From Beta vulgaris subsp. vulgaris (lineage: Eukaryota; Streptophyta; Magnoliopsida; Caryophyllales; Amaranthaceae), in NCBI RefSeq assembly GCF_026745355.1, contig NC_079210.1:16724922-16788921 (forward strand): a stretch of 64,000 nucleotides of DNA, given 5' to 3'. This document shows positions 12,888 to 22,275 of the stretch, piece by piece. Below the pieces are notes generated by a model. That model ran no database searches and was not told the DNA's origin. It saw nothing but the letters and a program-made list of their open reading frames with translations. A program made the translations under genes and the position numbers. The stretch's first letter is position 1. Each line of letters starts with the position of its first letter.

Positions 12888-12933
<46 letters not shown>

Positions 12934-13170
12934 TTTACTTTTACTAAATCTCTGCAACATTTTCATCAAATCATTATCATTATGAATTTTGACTCCGTCT
13001 TGCTTATAATTGTAGTGAAAGGTAGGAAATTCAGGCATCTTATAGTTTTTCTTCCTAAACTCATCATCATAGTCATTTATTAGATCAATCCACATTACTT
13101 TATCAATGTCGTCAATCATCAAATCAACAGTGTTACCCATACAACTGAATTTCAACATAATTTCATCCAT
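9922..13170 (-). pseudogene. MURA-type MULE transposase, disabled
   Basis: The start ATG at 13170 follows a TTTTGCAG acceptor. Order: an N-terminal PB1-like region (MIDDIDKVMWIDLINDYDDE), a basic linker, an acidic stretch (near 12200), a MuDR DNA-binding region (KHFKGVLRDY to TWAIKSI, CEHTC), the MULE DDE core with VGVDGAHLKGNFGG and CIISDRQK, and a SWIM zinc finger (RTCICGLWQISGLPCKHAIRA). A CCHC knuckle follows (CTNCHEFGHNRLTC), then a Ser/Lys-rich tail. Two clean introns are visible: about 11114-11208 after ISDRQK, and about 10668-10762 after LTLLEG. Damage: a stop in LIW*RYAVQ (about 11695, CAG to TAG), a frameshift near 11500, a shift near 12290, and a TGA after LTCKG at 10120 that cuts off the tail ending at 9922. 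A (TA)n tract expands the coding region at 12862-12930. Confidence 0.9.
12862..12930. repeat. (TA)n microsatellite inside transposase
   Basis: A 69-bp TA-dinucleotide run with two AATA interruptions lies within the transposase reading frame. It would be translated as alternating Tyr-Ile without breaking the frame. Confidence 0.9.
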
Positions 13171-13239
13171 TCTGCAAAACACAATATCAACATTAGCAAA
13201 TAGCATATTTATTTTAATTGCACCCACTAGTGGAAAAAT

Positions 13240-13505
13240 CATCAAATGCTCCGGTTAAAAAGCCCACAAATGCTCCGTATTTGACGCGTAGCAGACGTCA
13301 TACGAGCATTTGAGCATTTTACAAATGCTCCGGTTGTAAACCGGAGCATTTAGTTTCTAAAATGCTCCGGTTGTGAGTAAAACCGGAGCATTTGAGCTTT
13401 TTTATATGGGTACAAATCAACAAATGCTCCGGTTATTATGTAAAACCGAAGCATTTGATGCTACAAATGCTCCGGTTTTCCTAAACAACCGGAGCATTTG
13501 CAACT
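13240..13505. repeat. CACTA left subterminal repeat array
   Basis: At least seven copies of the core AAATGCTCCGGTT (or its complement AACCGGAGCATTT) in head-to-head pairs, separated by 10-30 bp. The same core recurs near 20205-20400. This resembles a palindromic protein-binding array, not a CRISPR, because copies alternate in strand and spacing is irregular. Confidence 0.85.
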
Positions 13506-15347
13506 TTTGAATAATAAAAAAAAATTTAGCTAGCTACTGTCAGCCAGCAGCATACGTACTGCCATTCTCTATTGCTTTCAGAGATACTATCCATGCCTTC
13601 CTCTAAGGCTTCTAGTAAACTTATATGAGCAGTTGTGCGAACCCACGAAGCATCCAATTACACAGAGAAAATGACATACAATATATGTCACACTCATAAA
13701 ATTTACTAAAATAGCCAAACCAATACTGATGCCAACAATCACATAAATTTCTTTAGCCGGGTAGCAATTAATGTGAGAATCTACATCTTATAGACCAATA
13801 ATTAGTTAAAAGTGTATAGTAAATACCATAAACATAGACTTATTCATCCTACTCATATCCTCACTGGTCCTTTGTCTCCTGAAACCATATCCAAAATCCT
13901 AGCGCAAGAAACGCAACGCAAAGCAATATATAAGCAACTGTAAAGTGCATCAAACATCCTCAAATGTTGTCCAGTGGCTATCCTATCACCAATACTTTGC
14001 AAACTGCTTTCGTTTCCAATCAGGACCAACCTGTTAGACATTATAAATTTACAATTAAATCAACAATCCTAAGATAACGTTCGAAAATAAAGTAATAAAC
14101 AATACCAAAATTATGAAAGCATGTATCTTAGATCACGAAGATATGCTACCATTCTCTAGTCCTTTTCAGCCAAATCCAGAAAGACCTAATAATCAGCAAG
14201 TAAAGTCCTGAATGGAGACTATTTATTACGCTAAAAATCGAATAAAATATAGAAGTATATAAGCTGACATAATTACATAATAAGTAGGAACATATTGAGT
14301 TGTTGACATGTAAAACTACTCCGAAAATTTCTCAACTAACTCTAGACATATTTTTAAAAAAACAAAAAGATCATTCAATGATGATAAGAGCAGAGACCTG
14401 AGAAACATGATAAAAAATAAGATGGATCAACTTTCCAAAAGGTGGCACAACAGAAATTTGTTTAAAACAAAGAAGTGATGATGCTTATTAGCGGGATATT
14501 AGGGGTTAAATAAAGCACTAAGTCCTAGCGTTCATGCGAATCGAAATCCTACTGGACTGCATGAGCTACAGAGCATAGACTAGAAACCGGTTCAGTAACA
14601 TTACTGAATATGTTAAAAGATCTTAGAGAACTACTGATAATCATCTGAGGATGCTGACTTAAAGTGAGATTTAAGGGTCTAGAGTCAATCATTTAGACTT
14701 ATTATAGGTCATATCTATGAGAGTGTGAGTTGAAGATCTGACCTGTCGAAATGCTAGAAACCACATCGAAAGTAAAATTTTTAGAAACATCAAATGGCTC
14801 TTTACAAGAAGAAGGCCAGAGATCAGGATAGCAAACACCCATGCATAGAGGAACAAGTCCTGGTATTGGGATTGGAATTCAACTGTATAAGAACTACTGA
14901 TAATCATCATAATTAACCCAAGTGATAGACTTTGAGCTTATCAGCACAGACACAACATCTACAAGCATCTTCACAAAATAATATATGGCAGGGAAGTATT
15001 TTCATGGGTTCTAATTTCGTCATATAATTAAAAGCTACAAGAAAGGAAGGATACATCAGAGGCAGTTTAAAGCAACTACAAAAGATACTGAGCCAGGTCA
15101 CGTAGGAGACTAAGTAACCAAAAGGAAAATAAATCACAAGGGTCATTCTTTCAATTTAAATTGACAAAAAGAACCAAACATCATATGAATATTTCAGAAG
15201 ATATATATGCTTCCAACAGTTGCAAGTAAATTGATAGCCTGGATAGCATTAACAGAAACGGGACTTTCCTTATCCGGCTAGCTTCACTTATGGAGGTTCA
15301 AGCTTATTATATACAAAAGATAAAGGCCGTACAAGGAAATTACATAC
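13506..15347. other. CACTA interior, unassigned
   Basis: AT-rich sequence with short open frames on both strands. An exon-like piece at 13870-14041 on the - strand lies between a TTAGACATTATAA-like upstream context and a possible CAG acceptor, but I cannot assign it. It may be intron-like sequence brought in with the captured exons. Confidence 0.35.
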
Positions 15348-15399
15348 CATGATTCAGCATGATGACTAGGAACATCTATCTCTGGCATGACATGGATGC
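15348..15399 (-). pseudogene. captured exon of a GH20 beta-N-acetylhexosaminidase
   Basis: On the - strand the exon reads GIHVMPEIDVPSHHAES(W), bounded by GGCAG upstream and GTATGT downstream. Plant GH20 hexosaminidases have a GI-V-EIDVPGHAESWG motif around the strand that precedes the active site, so the match is specific despite the short length. One extra His and a Gly-to-Ser change mark decay. No neighbouring GH20 exon could be found within the element, so only a fragment was picked up. Family known; capture by CACTA is inference. Confidence 0.65.
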
Positions 15400-16495
15400 C
15401 TGCCACAAGTATGGAGTATTGTAAGGCTAGAAACCTTATAAGCAGTTTAGCACACAAATATAGATAGATATAGCACACAGAAAGGGCCCATAGTTTAAAA
15501 AGCGCAAGCCGCAAGGTGCTCCAAGACATTAAGGTTTCCAGAGACGTGAGGTGTTGTCTTAAGGCATGCACATCAAGCACACAAAGTCCAACAATCAATT
15601 ATGCAAGAATGATTACATTGACTTTCACTTGAAATTTCCATTAAAAGCTCATATTGAGAAGGTAGGAAGATTATGTTTAAAGTAGTAGTATCAAGAGAAA
15701 TGAGAAAAGGTAAATAAATAGGGGGAAGAATGAAGAGAAGGGTGCACCTCATTGTCTAGATTGCGCCAGGATTGCTTGATGGGATGAAGTTGGCATTTCA
15801 CTGCTTATGAGTTTATCAGGCCTAGGCAAACCACAAGAGCCTTTTACATGCTAAGCTAATGGCCATGAAAGATGACAAATGTGGAATAATAGATCTAATT
15901 TTATGATTTAACGCCAAATTTAACAACTCCGGAGTGACCCATAGAAGGAAAGTTATGGGGAAACACAAAGTAAATGATAAGGCATACCTCTTGTCTTTGC
16001 GGAGCTGCAAGTAAGCCATCACATAGACACAAGAGGGTGAAAAAATTAGTTCATCGTTTCGACATCAGTATGCTCAGAGAAACAAATCGACTTTCCAGTG
16101 ACTTCTTTCTTGAACTCTGCAAGATTGTGATTGAACCTTTCTCTATTAGCTCTATCTAACCTCGATTTACATCTTGCATAAGCATATCAAACAAGTCAAG
16201 AGTGCGCAGCTGTTGATCGACGGGCTGATTCACACAAGAATACCAATAACAAGTCACTCCCTTTGTCCTTTATTGTCCAATTTCAAAAATATACAATATA
16301 TATTTATCTTACTGTGTATATTCAAAATACAATATATATTAGCATTGAGAAAGTTAAAAGTTTAACTGTGTAGCTAAGATGGGGCAGGGGGAGTGCCCGA
16401 TCGAGATGTTCAATCCTAAGATAACAAGCTCACCTGTGATGCTGCTACTTGAGTTTTAAATTTTGCGTACGTCTGCAAAGAATGTTAGCACTTAG

Positions 16496-17131
16496 TAGAC
16501 CTGGCAATCGGACCAATTGGATCGGATTCGGACCGGACCAATTCAGATCGGACCGTTTTCGGATCAAGTTACATTCGGACTCGGATCGGACCGGATCGGA
16601 CCGTTTCGGATTGGGTCATCGTTCGGACTATTATTTCGGATCGGAATCGGACCGGACCAATTCAGATCGGACCATTTTCGGGTCAAGTTAAATTCGGACC
16701 GGGATCGGACCGGATCGGATCATTTCGGATTGGGTCATCGTTCGGACTATTATTTCGGATCGGAATCGGACTATGGTGGAATGAATGGAATACTTATGCC
16801 AATGATATTTTTTTTTTATAAAAAAACGGGTAAGTTTCGGGTATTTCGGATCAAAGCCTAATCGAAACCAATAATTTCGGATCGGTTTGCCTTCGGTTCG
16901 GGTCAGTTTTAGATCGAGTCGGGTCGGTTTCGGATCGGGTAAGATTATATCGGATCATTCGGATTTCGGATGAGTTTCGGATCAAGATTATTTCGGATCG
17001 GGATTCGGACCGGATCGGGACCGTTTCGGATTCGGATCAAGTTTCGGACCGTCTCATTCGGACCCAGATCGGACCACGGATCGGATATTTCGGACCGGAT
17101 TTTCGGATCAGGACCAACTTTGCCAGGTCTA
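16496..17131. mobile_element. hAT-like MITE filled with a GGATCGGACC-type minisatellite
   Basis: Terminal inverted repeats TAGACCTGGCAA / TTGCCAGGTCTA are perfect over 12 bp. The flanks carry an 8-bp direct duplication GCACTTAG (16488-16495 and 17132-17139), the size made by hAT transposases. Almost the whole 636-bp interior is a degenerate array of TCGGATCGGACC-like units, partly in inverse orientation in the right half. It has no coding capacity; the Asp/Arg/Gly-rich open frames across it are just the repeat translated. It is nested in the CACTA element. Confidence 0.82.
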
Positions 17132-17672
17132 GCACTTAGTCCTATAATCATTGATGCAATCACAGTGGTAAAATATATAAAAGAAAAGAGAGAAGCGATC
17201 ATTACTTCTTCACTTAGGAGAATCAAGCTGAGCATAGGTCTGCTAAGAGAGAATTGGTTGGGAAAGTGTTCAAACATATATATATATTATCGAAGATGGC
17301 CTTCAACATCTGATCAACATAAAGATAGTACACCGATGAATTCACAGTGCACGCTCATAAAACAATAGTCTCTAAAGATTCATTCATAAGTAAAAGCAGA
17401 AAATAAATATTATCCAACATTCGACATGATGATCACGGTAACAATAGAAATAATTCAACACGGAGAAGCATGAAATTTTGGCAGGAAAATGACAACAAAC
17501 TATAAACAGTTATGTGAAAAAGCATGCTCAACAGAAAGATTCATCAGATACCTAAATAGAATTTTTTCAACCTACTAATAATCTGATTTTAAAAAGAGGT
17601 TAAAGGAGGGAAAAAGGGGGAAAACAGAAAGTCTGAAAATTTGATACAGCACAGCAACACATCTACACGTAC

Positions 17673-17803
17673 CTTCTTATATGCTAATAAATCAGTCAGA
17701 GGAACTGAGAGAATCATCTTCATAGCAATATCAAGAGCATCATCAAGGGCCTTGTCACCATATAATTCAAAAACACCAAAAGTGACATACTCGCCGACAA
17801 TTG
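17673..17803 (-). pseudogene. captured exon of an exportin-7-like (XPO7) gene
   Basis: On the - strand this 131-nt exon encodes AIVGEYVTFGVFELYGDK, then ALDDALDIAMKMILS and VPLTDLLAYKK. It lies between an ACAG acceptor and GTACGT donor. The YVNFGVFELYGD and DALDIALKM pattern is characteristic of exportin-7/RanBP16-type nuclear transport receptors, including the plant ARM-repeat homologue. Only one exon is recognisable. It has the same orientation as the GH20 exon about 2.3 kb away, although the two come from different genes, so at least two acquisition events or a fused donor are needed. Confidence 0.75.
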
Positions 17804-20200
17804 CTGTCATTCAAAGAATTTAGAAACCAAAAATAGGACTCAATTCGGATGCAGCTAAAAAAAATAATCGCTTATTAGAATAGGCAAGCGATAACGAACT
17901 TGACACAAAAACTCACTCAAAGTACAGACTACAGACACATAGAAACAGAGTCCTACAAGCAGAATTTTCCATTGGCATAAGTCATATTCCTCTTGAAGTT
18001 CTTCCAGTTTACTAAGCAGAGATCCTTTAGCATATAGGGGTGCATTATCTAATTAATATAATTTTAAGAAGGAATCTCAGTAATTGGCACATGTTAGCAA
18101 ATTTCGAGTGCAGTTTTGTAATTAACTACCATGGATTGCAATACACTAGCCAAGAATATCAAAATTTGTTATTCAAAATAGTTATTCAGTAATATTCAGA
18201 AATAATATTCCAGGCAAACGAAAATGTGACAGGTAAACTTATAAAGCAATAGGCTAAAATTTTTCATCAACAGTCGATACTCGATACCGTCCTCAGGATA
18301 TCAGCTGTCGGAAGAAGACGACAAAACAGAGTTTGCAGCGACAAATGATTTACTAACAAATTAAATTTGTCAATTCTGTTGAGTCCAATTGAACTGACCA
18401 TCGTTAGATTAGATCTAAAAAACTAGGACGAAAAACTGAAGACCTTCTTCAAACTGTTTGGAAAAAGATTACAGAAAGCCATATTGACCTTATCAAACCA
18501 AAGCTCTATGAAAGATTAAAGGTAAGCTAATGGCCGAGAAAGAAGAAATAGATAGTTCAGAGGCATCAGAGAAAGAAGAAATAGTATTCGTAATATTAAC
18601 TACATAGTTCTAAGTCAAATTAGGATGACACATACTAATGCTTCGTTGATTACCGAAAAATAGCAATATACTTCAAAACACTGATGGATACTTAAGAAGA
18701 AGACGCACTTCTGCCTCCCTTGGCATCCCACATATATTTGTCAATTTATCATTATAAATTTGACAATTCTGTCCTTTAACCTCCTCACTAAACCTCTTTG
18801 CTAAATCACACTATGGACTAAAATTAACTCTGTTCTAAACTATCTCCACATCTCCTTGCTTTTAGTTCTCTCGGTACTTACCTCCTAGCTTGGTTATTGC
18901 TTTTTGTTCTTAAATTCAATAGTAACAATCAAATGCAAAAACAACCCCCAAACTTCATATTTTTCTGGGATGCTAGAAATTCAAATTAAGAAAATAGAAA
19001 GATCCATAAAGGCCAAATAAAGAAGTACTATGAAACCTCACATTACATTCAATCATTCATCATTAAACTCCAATTTAAACACATCTCTAATAGCATCAGC
19101 ATGAGCTCAATTACTTCCGTCTTTTGGCATGCTCTGGAACAACAGCATGGGAACAGCAGTGGTTTTGCTGCAGTGGCCGAAATGGGAATCAAGGTAAGTG
19201 ATAAAGTTTTTGACAAACAAAACCCAAAACGAAATCAAAGAAAACCCTAAAAAAATCCCCAAATCTAGAAAACCAAAAAAAGGAACCCAAAATACAGCAA
19301 TATAAATTACAGCAACAAATTTCGAATGAAATTACCTGGACATGCATTCGAAGGAGCGGACTGAGAGTGAAGAGGGGAAGAGAGAGACATAGAAGCAGTT
19401 TTGTTGAAGAGGGAAAGAAAGAGTAAAGGACGAAGGAGGAGGGACGTAGGTTTCGTTGATGCTAGTACTAGCCATTAAGCAGCTGCATTCAGATACAGAC
19501 GAACATCAAAGTATGAAACGAACCTCAACTCAAATTCGACATAATAAAATTCAAAGGAAAGTACTGAAATTAAAAGCCTAAAATCAAAAATTAGGTTCTA
19601 AGTGTTGTGTGAATTAACGAATCGAACATAGATCTAAAGCCGGAAATGAAGAACCAAGAACGAGATAAAAGAAACAAGGAAGAAATTACCAAAAAAAAAT
19701 CGAACCTCGGTCATTTCTAAATGCCGAACATCCTCGCCCTTATCTTCCTCTTGATTTAACTTCGCCAAACATCCTCCCTAATTCTTGATTTCAAAGAGAA
19801 GCGAGAAGGATTAGGGAATTATGGTTTGAGATCTAAAAAGGAGAGAAAACAAGAATAGAGAGAGGAGTTAGAACAATCTAGAATCACTTTAGTATGCGAG
19901 TGAAAATTGAACTGGAAACCCTAGAAATGGGGGATCCATCCGAATTCAGAGCTTCTACAAACATATTAGGGATTTTAGCATGAAAACCAAGGTGACGATA
20001 AGGAGACGGAGAGAAGGAGGGCAGAAATGGAGTAAATGGCGTTTCGGTGGCCGAGTATGGAGGGAGATGTAGATAGTATGAGAGAGAAAGAGAAACCAGT
20101 GAAGGGAGGGAGAAAACGAAAAGGTGAAATACTGGGGAAGAGCAGTAATTTCATTAGAAGAGGCACGGAAGTAGGGGGAATTAATTAGTAATAAAAAAAG
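17804..20200. other. CACTA interior, right part, no gene recognised
   Basis: AT-rich sequence without a convincing coding region. The 19100-20170 part is purine-rich (GAGAGAAAGAG) and resembles a reversed 5' leader of a captured gene; short open frames on the - strand there are Ser/Leu/Pro-rich low-complexity. Confidence 0.4.
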
Positions 20201-20419
20201 GACATCCAAATGCTCGGGTTGATTGACTAGAGGCACGGAGCAGTTATTCACAACGGCTTGTGTTGATTAATCAACCGGAGCATTTGACATCAAATGCTCC
20301 GGTTGATTAATCAACACGAGCATTTGTGAATTTTTTTTATTAAAATTTTCACAAATGCTCGGGTTGATTAGACAACCAAAGCATTTGATAAGTAGCAAAA
20401 GTAGTTTTTTCCACTAGTG

Positions 20420-21059
20420 ACCAAAAATTAGTTTTAATTTTTTTTACAAGTGTACTGTAGCATCTCCAATATGAAATTATTATCCAGCATCACTTTTTAT
20501 TAGCATCATGCACAATCATCCAGCATTCATGACAATTCAAAATATAAAACCAAAAGCATAAAGATTGTAATTTTAGGCATAAAAAGCCGATGATATCAAG
20601 ATCAGTGGTATTTATTGTTGTTGATGAGTATAATGTAAAACACAATGTACACCTTTGCTATGTAGCACGAAAATGGAAAACTATCCAAAACAGGGGAACC
20701 CAATATTGCATCGAAAGATAACAGAAAACTCAATTGAACTTCAAGGAAGATCAACGAAAATCACTAACACAAAACGCTTTTAACCCTTTAGCTCTCAAAA
20801 GAGATCATTCATGAAATTACAACTTCAAAACATGGTGCAAAACGTTAGTAGCAGGCAGTAGCAAATTTACGACAACAAAGAATTTCGTATTGATATAGTA
20901 GCAGGCAGCGAGTTTACCTCAATTGGAATCTCAGATTGATAATAATGCTATAGAGTTTGTATCGAAAAAAAAGGAGAGATCAGAGGGATCACAGTAGCCG
21001 GAAAAAGTTGAAGAAATTAGGATGATAAAAAAACACAAGGGATAAAAGGATTTTGGGTT
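20420..21059. other. MULE right arm, non-coding
   Basis: This is the part of the MULE upstream of its transposase, displaced by the CACTA insertion. It is AT-rich with no open frame of note. The transposase promoter and a first non-coding exon should lie here, since a splice acceptor precedes the ATG at 13170. Confidence 0.5.
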
Positions 21060-21251
21060 AGGAATTAGGATAATTAACTTAGGGGTAGATTAGTAAATCA
21101 CTTTTGATTGGGTGGTTAACTAGGTTTTAAGTGGATTAGGGTTACTATGTATAATTGTTTAAAGTATGATGTCACTTTGTATATTTTTTTTTTTTTTGCT
21201 TGTCACCAAATAGAAAAACTCAAAGTAGGAGGCTACCATGTAGAATTTTCC
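21060..21251 (-). repeat. MULE right terminal inverted repeat
   Basis: This is the partner of 7143-7335. It includes the TTAGGATAATTAACTTAGGGG and CTAGGTTTTAAGTGG blocks, which match the left end in inverse orientation. It ends exactly at the 9-bp duplication. Confidence 0.85.
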
Positions 21252-21721
21252 TTCCTAATTTCATGCCATAGCTGCTGCCATTTTCTTCCCACTAAGTGAC
21301 CATTTGTACCCACGTTTTCAGTCTCATTCTGGTTTTCTTCTCTCTATAAATCCAGAGGTTTATTGTTTGATTAAAACACAGAAAAATGCAACACTTTCTT
21401 CTTCTCCGCTTTCTTTCTTCTCAATCTGTTTTCCCATGAACACTGGAAACACAGAAACTGTGTATCCCTGGAGGTTGATTGCTAGGAGTTTGTGTGTTGT
21501 TGCAGGGCAAATTCAACTTTAGGGCAGTGATGTTCCCACGCCACGATTATCAGATAAGTGAGATTATTTTGTTACCAGTTTTCTCGTTCCTACACACTTT
21601 AGTTCACCGGTGCTCCACCTCCTCCCGGCGCTCGCCGTGCTGATCTCATTACTCTCATGATTCATTTTCTACTCTCTCTGCAAAATCTCCGAAGAAAAAT
21701 ACCTAATTACAAAGTGTAAAA

Positions 21722-22275
21722 ATGGCGAAACCCCGAGTTTCAATGGAGGTTGGAAATGATGGATTTGCTCTTATCACTCTTTCAAATCCTCCTGTTAATT
21801 CCTTGGCGCTTCCGAGTTAGTTTTTAATTCTCCGTAATCGAATTCCGTTTATTTTTCAATTTTCAACTGCGAATTATATATATTTGTTTGTTTCTTAATT
21901 TTTTTTGTAGCAATTGACGGATTGAAAGAGTTATAAGATGAGGCTTTGAAGAGAAATGATGTCAAAGATGATGATGGAAGCTTTTTGGCTCTCCTAGGGC
22001 TGGAGATTTTACTTGATCTTACTTTATTTTGTCGATGATCATGTATTTACTGCTCATTATAGGTGAGAGTGGGAGGTTTTCAGGCGTTTTTAACATTAAT
22101 GTCTTTTAGAAAGTTCATAAAGCTGGTAAAACAAACTTACTTGATTGCTCTTGCTAAGGAAGTTTTTTGTATTAGATTAGATTGGTTATGGAAGTTAACG
22201 TGACGGTACTTGGTTTGGCAGGGGATGTATCTTTGTTGCCAGATATATCGGTTGATTTGTTGGGCACAATCGAAG
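21722..22275 (+). pseudogene. AIM1: AIM1-like peroxisomal multifunctional protein, first exons only, decayed
   Basis: Exon 1 (21722-21815) encodes MAKPRVSMEVGNDGFALITL, then SNPPVNSLALP, closely matching the start of plant AIM1/MFP enoyl-CoA hydratase domains of peroxisomal beta-oxidation. Exon 2 begins at 21911 (TIDGLKEL*DEALKRNDVK). Exon 3 is 22063-22125 (GRFSG, then NINVF*KVHKA). Exon 4 is 22222-22275 (GDVSLLPDISVDLLGTIE). Each is flanked by GT/AG. In-frame stops in exons 2 and 3 and loss of everything downstream make it a pseudogene. A CT-rich leader precedes the ATG directly after the copia LTR, so the LTR sits in its old promoter. Confidence 0.85.

Larger units (their letters stand above)
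13225..20419. mobile_element. CACTA (En/Spm) element, 7.2 kb, non-autonomous, carries gene fragments
   Basis: The element starts CACTAGTGGAAAAA and ends TTTTTTCCACTAGTG, with the 3-bp target duplication ACC on both sides (13222-13224 and 20420-20422), as expected for CACTA. Next to both ends lie many copies of AAATGCTCCGGTT in both orientations (13240-13500 and 20200-20400), the subterminal repeats where the transposase of this superfamily binds. No TNPA or TNPD-like transposase is seen, so it must be mobilised in trans. The interior holds host exon fragments (15348-15399, 17673-17803) and a nested hAT-like element. It is inserted just upstream of the MULE transposase first coding exon. Confidence 0.92.
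7143..21251 (-). mobile_element. Mutator-like element (MULE), 14.1 kb with nested insert
   Basis: Both ends carry a related inverted repeat. The left starts GGGAAGTTCTACATGG, and the right end reads GGAAAATTCTACATGG on the - strand. Similarity continues for about 190 bp, with shared blocks such as TTTGAGTTTTTCTA, ACTTAAAACCTAG and GTTAATTATCCTAA. A perfect 9-bp target duplication, TTCCTAATT, lies at 7134-7142 and 21252-21260, the duplication size expected of Mutator. Without the nested CACTA element (13225-20419) the MULE is 6.9 kb. It encodes a MURA-type transposase on the - strand and a coiled-coil reading frame on the + strand. Confidence 0.92.
6802..21594 (+). mobile_element. copia 3' LTR, split by the MULE insertion
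   Basis: A polypurine tract GTGGGAGAT directly precedes TGTTGGAGTTTAAAG at 6802, the typical start of a copia LTR. The LTR reads to 7142, is interrupted by the 14.1-kb MULE, and resumes at 21261 through CTCTCTATAAATCC (a TATA-like box near 21340). It ends at about 21594 in CGTTCCTACA. Joined length is about 675 bp. The exact 3' end is uncertain by a few bases. It belongs to the copia remnant at 3536-6424; the part between 6424 and 6802 is non-coding 3' sequence. Confidence 0.65.

Noticed and set aside
13240..13505. Regularly repeated short motif resembling a CRISPR array
   Set aside because: Copies alternate in orientation with irregular spacers and recur at the other end of a CACTA element; this is a eukaryotic genome.
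16517..17368. Open frames rich in Asp, Arg and Gly on both strands
   Set aside because: They are only the translation of the minisatellite within the hAT-like element.
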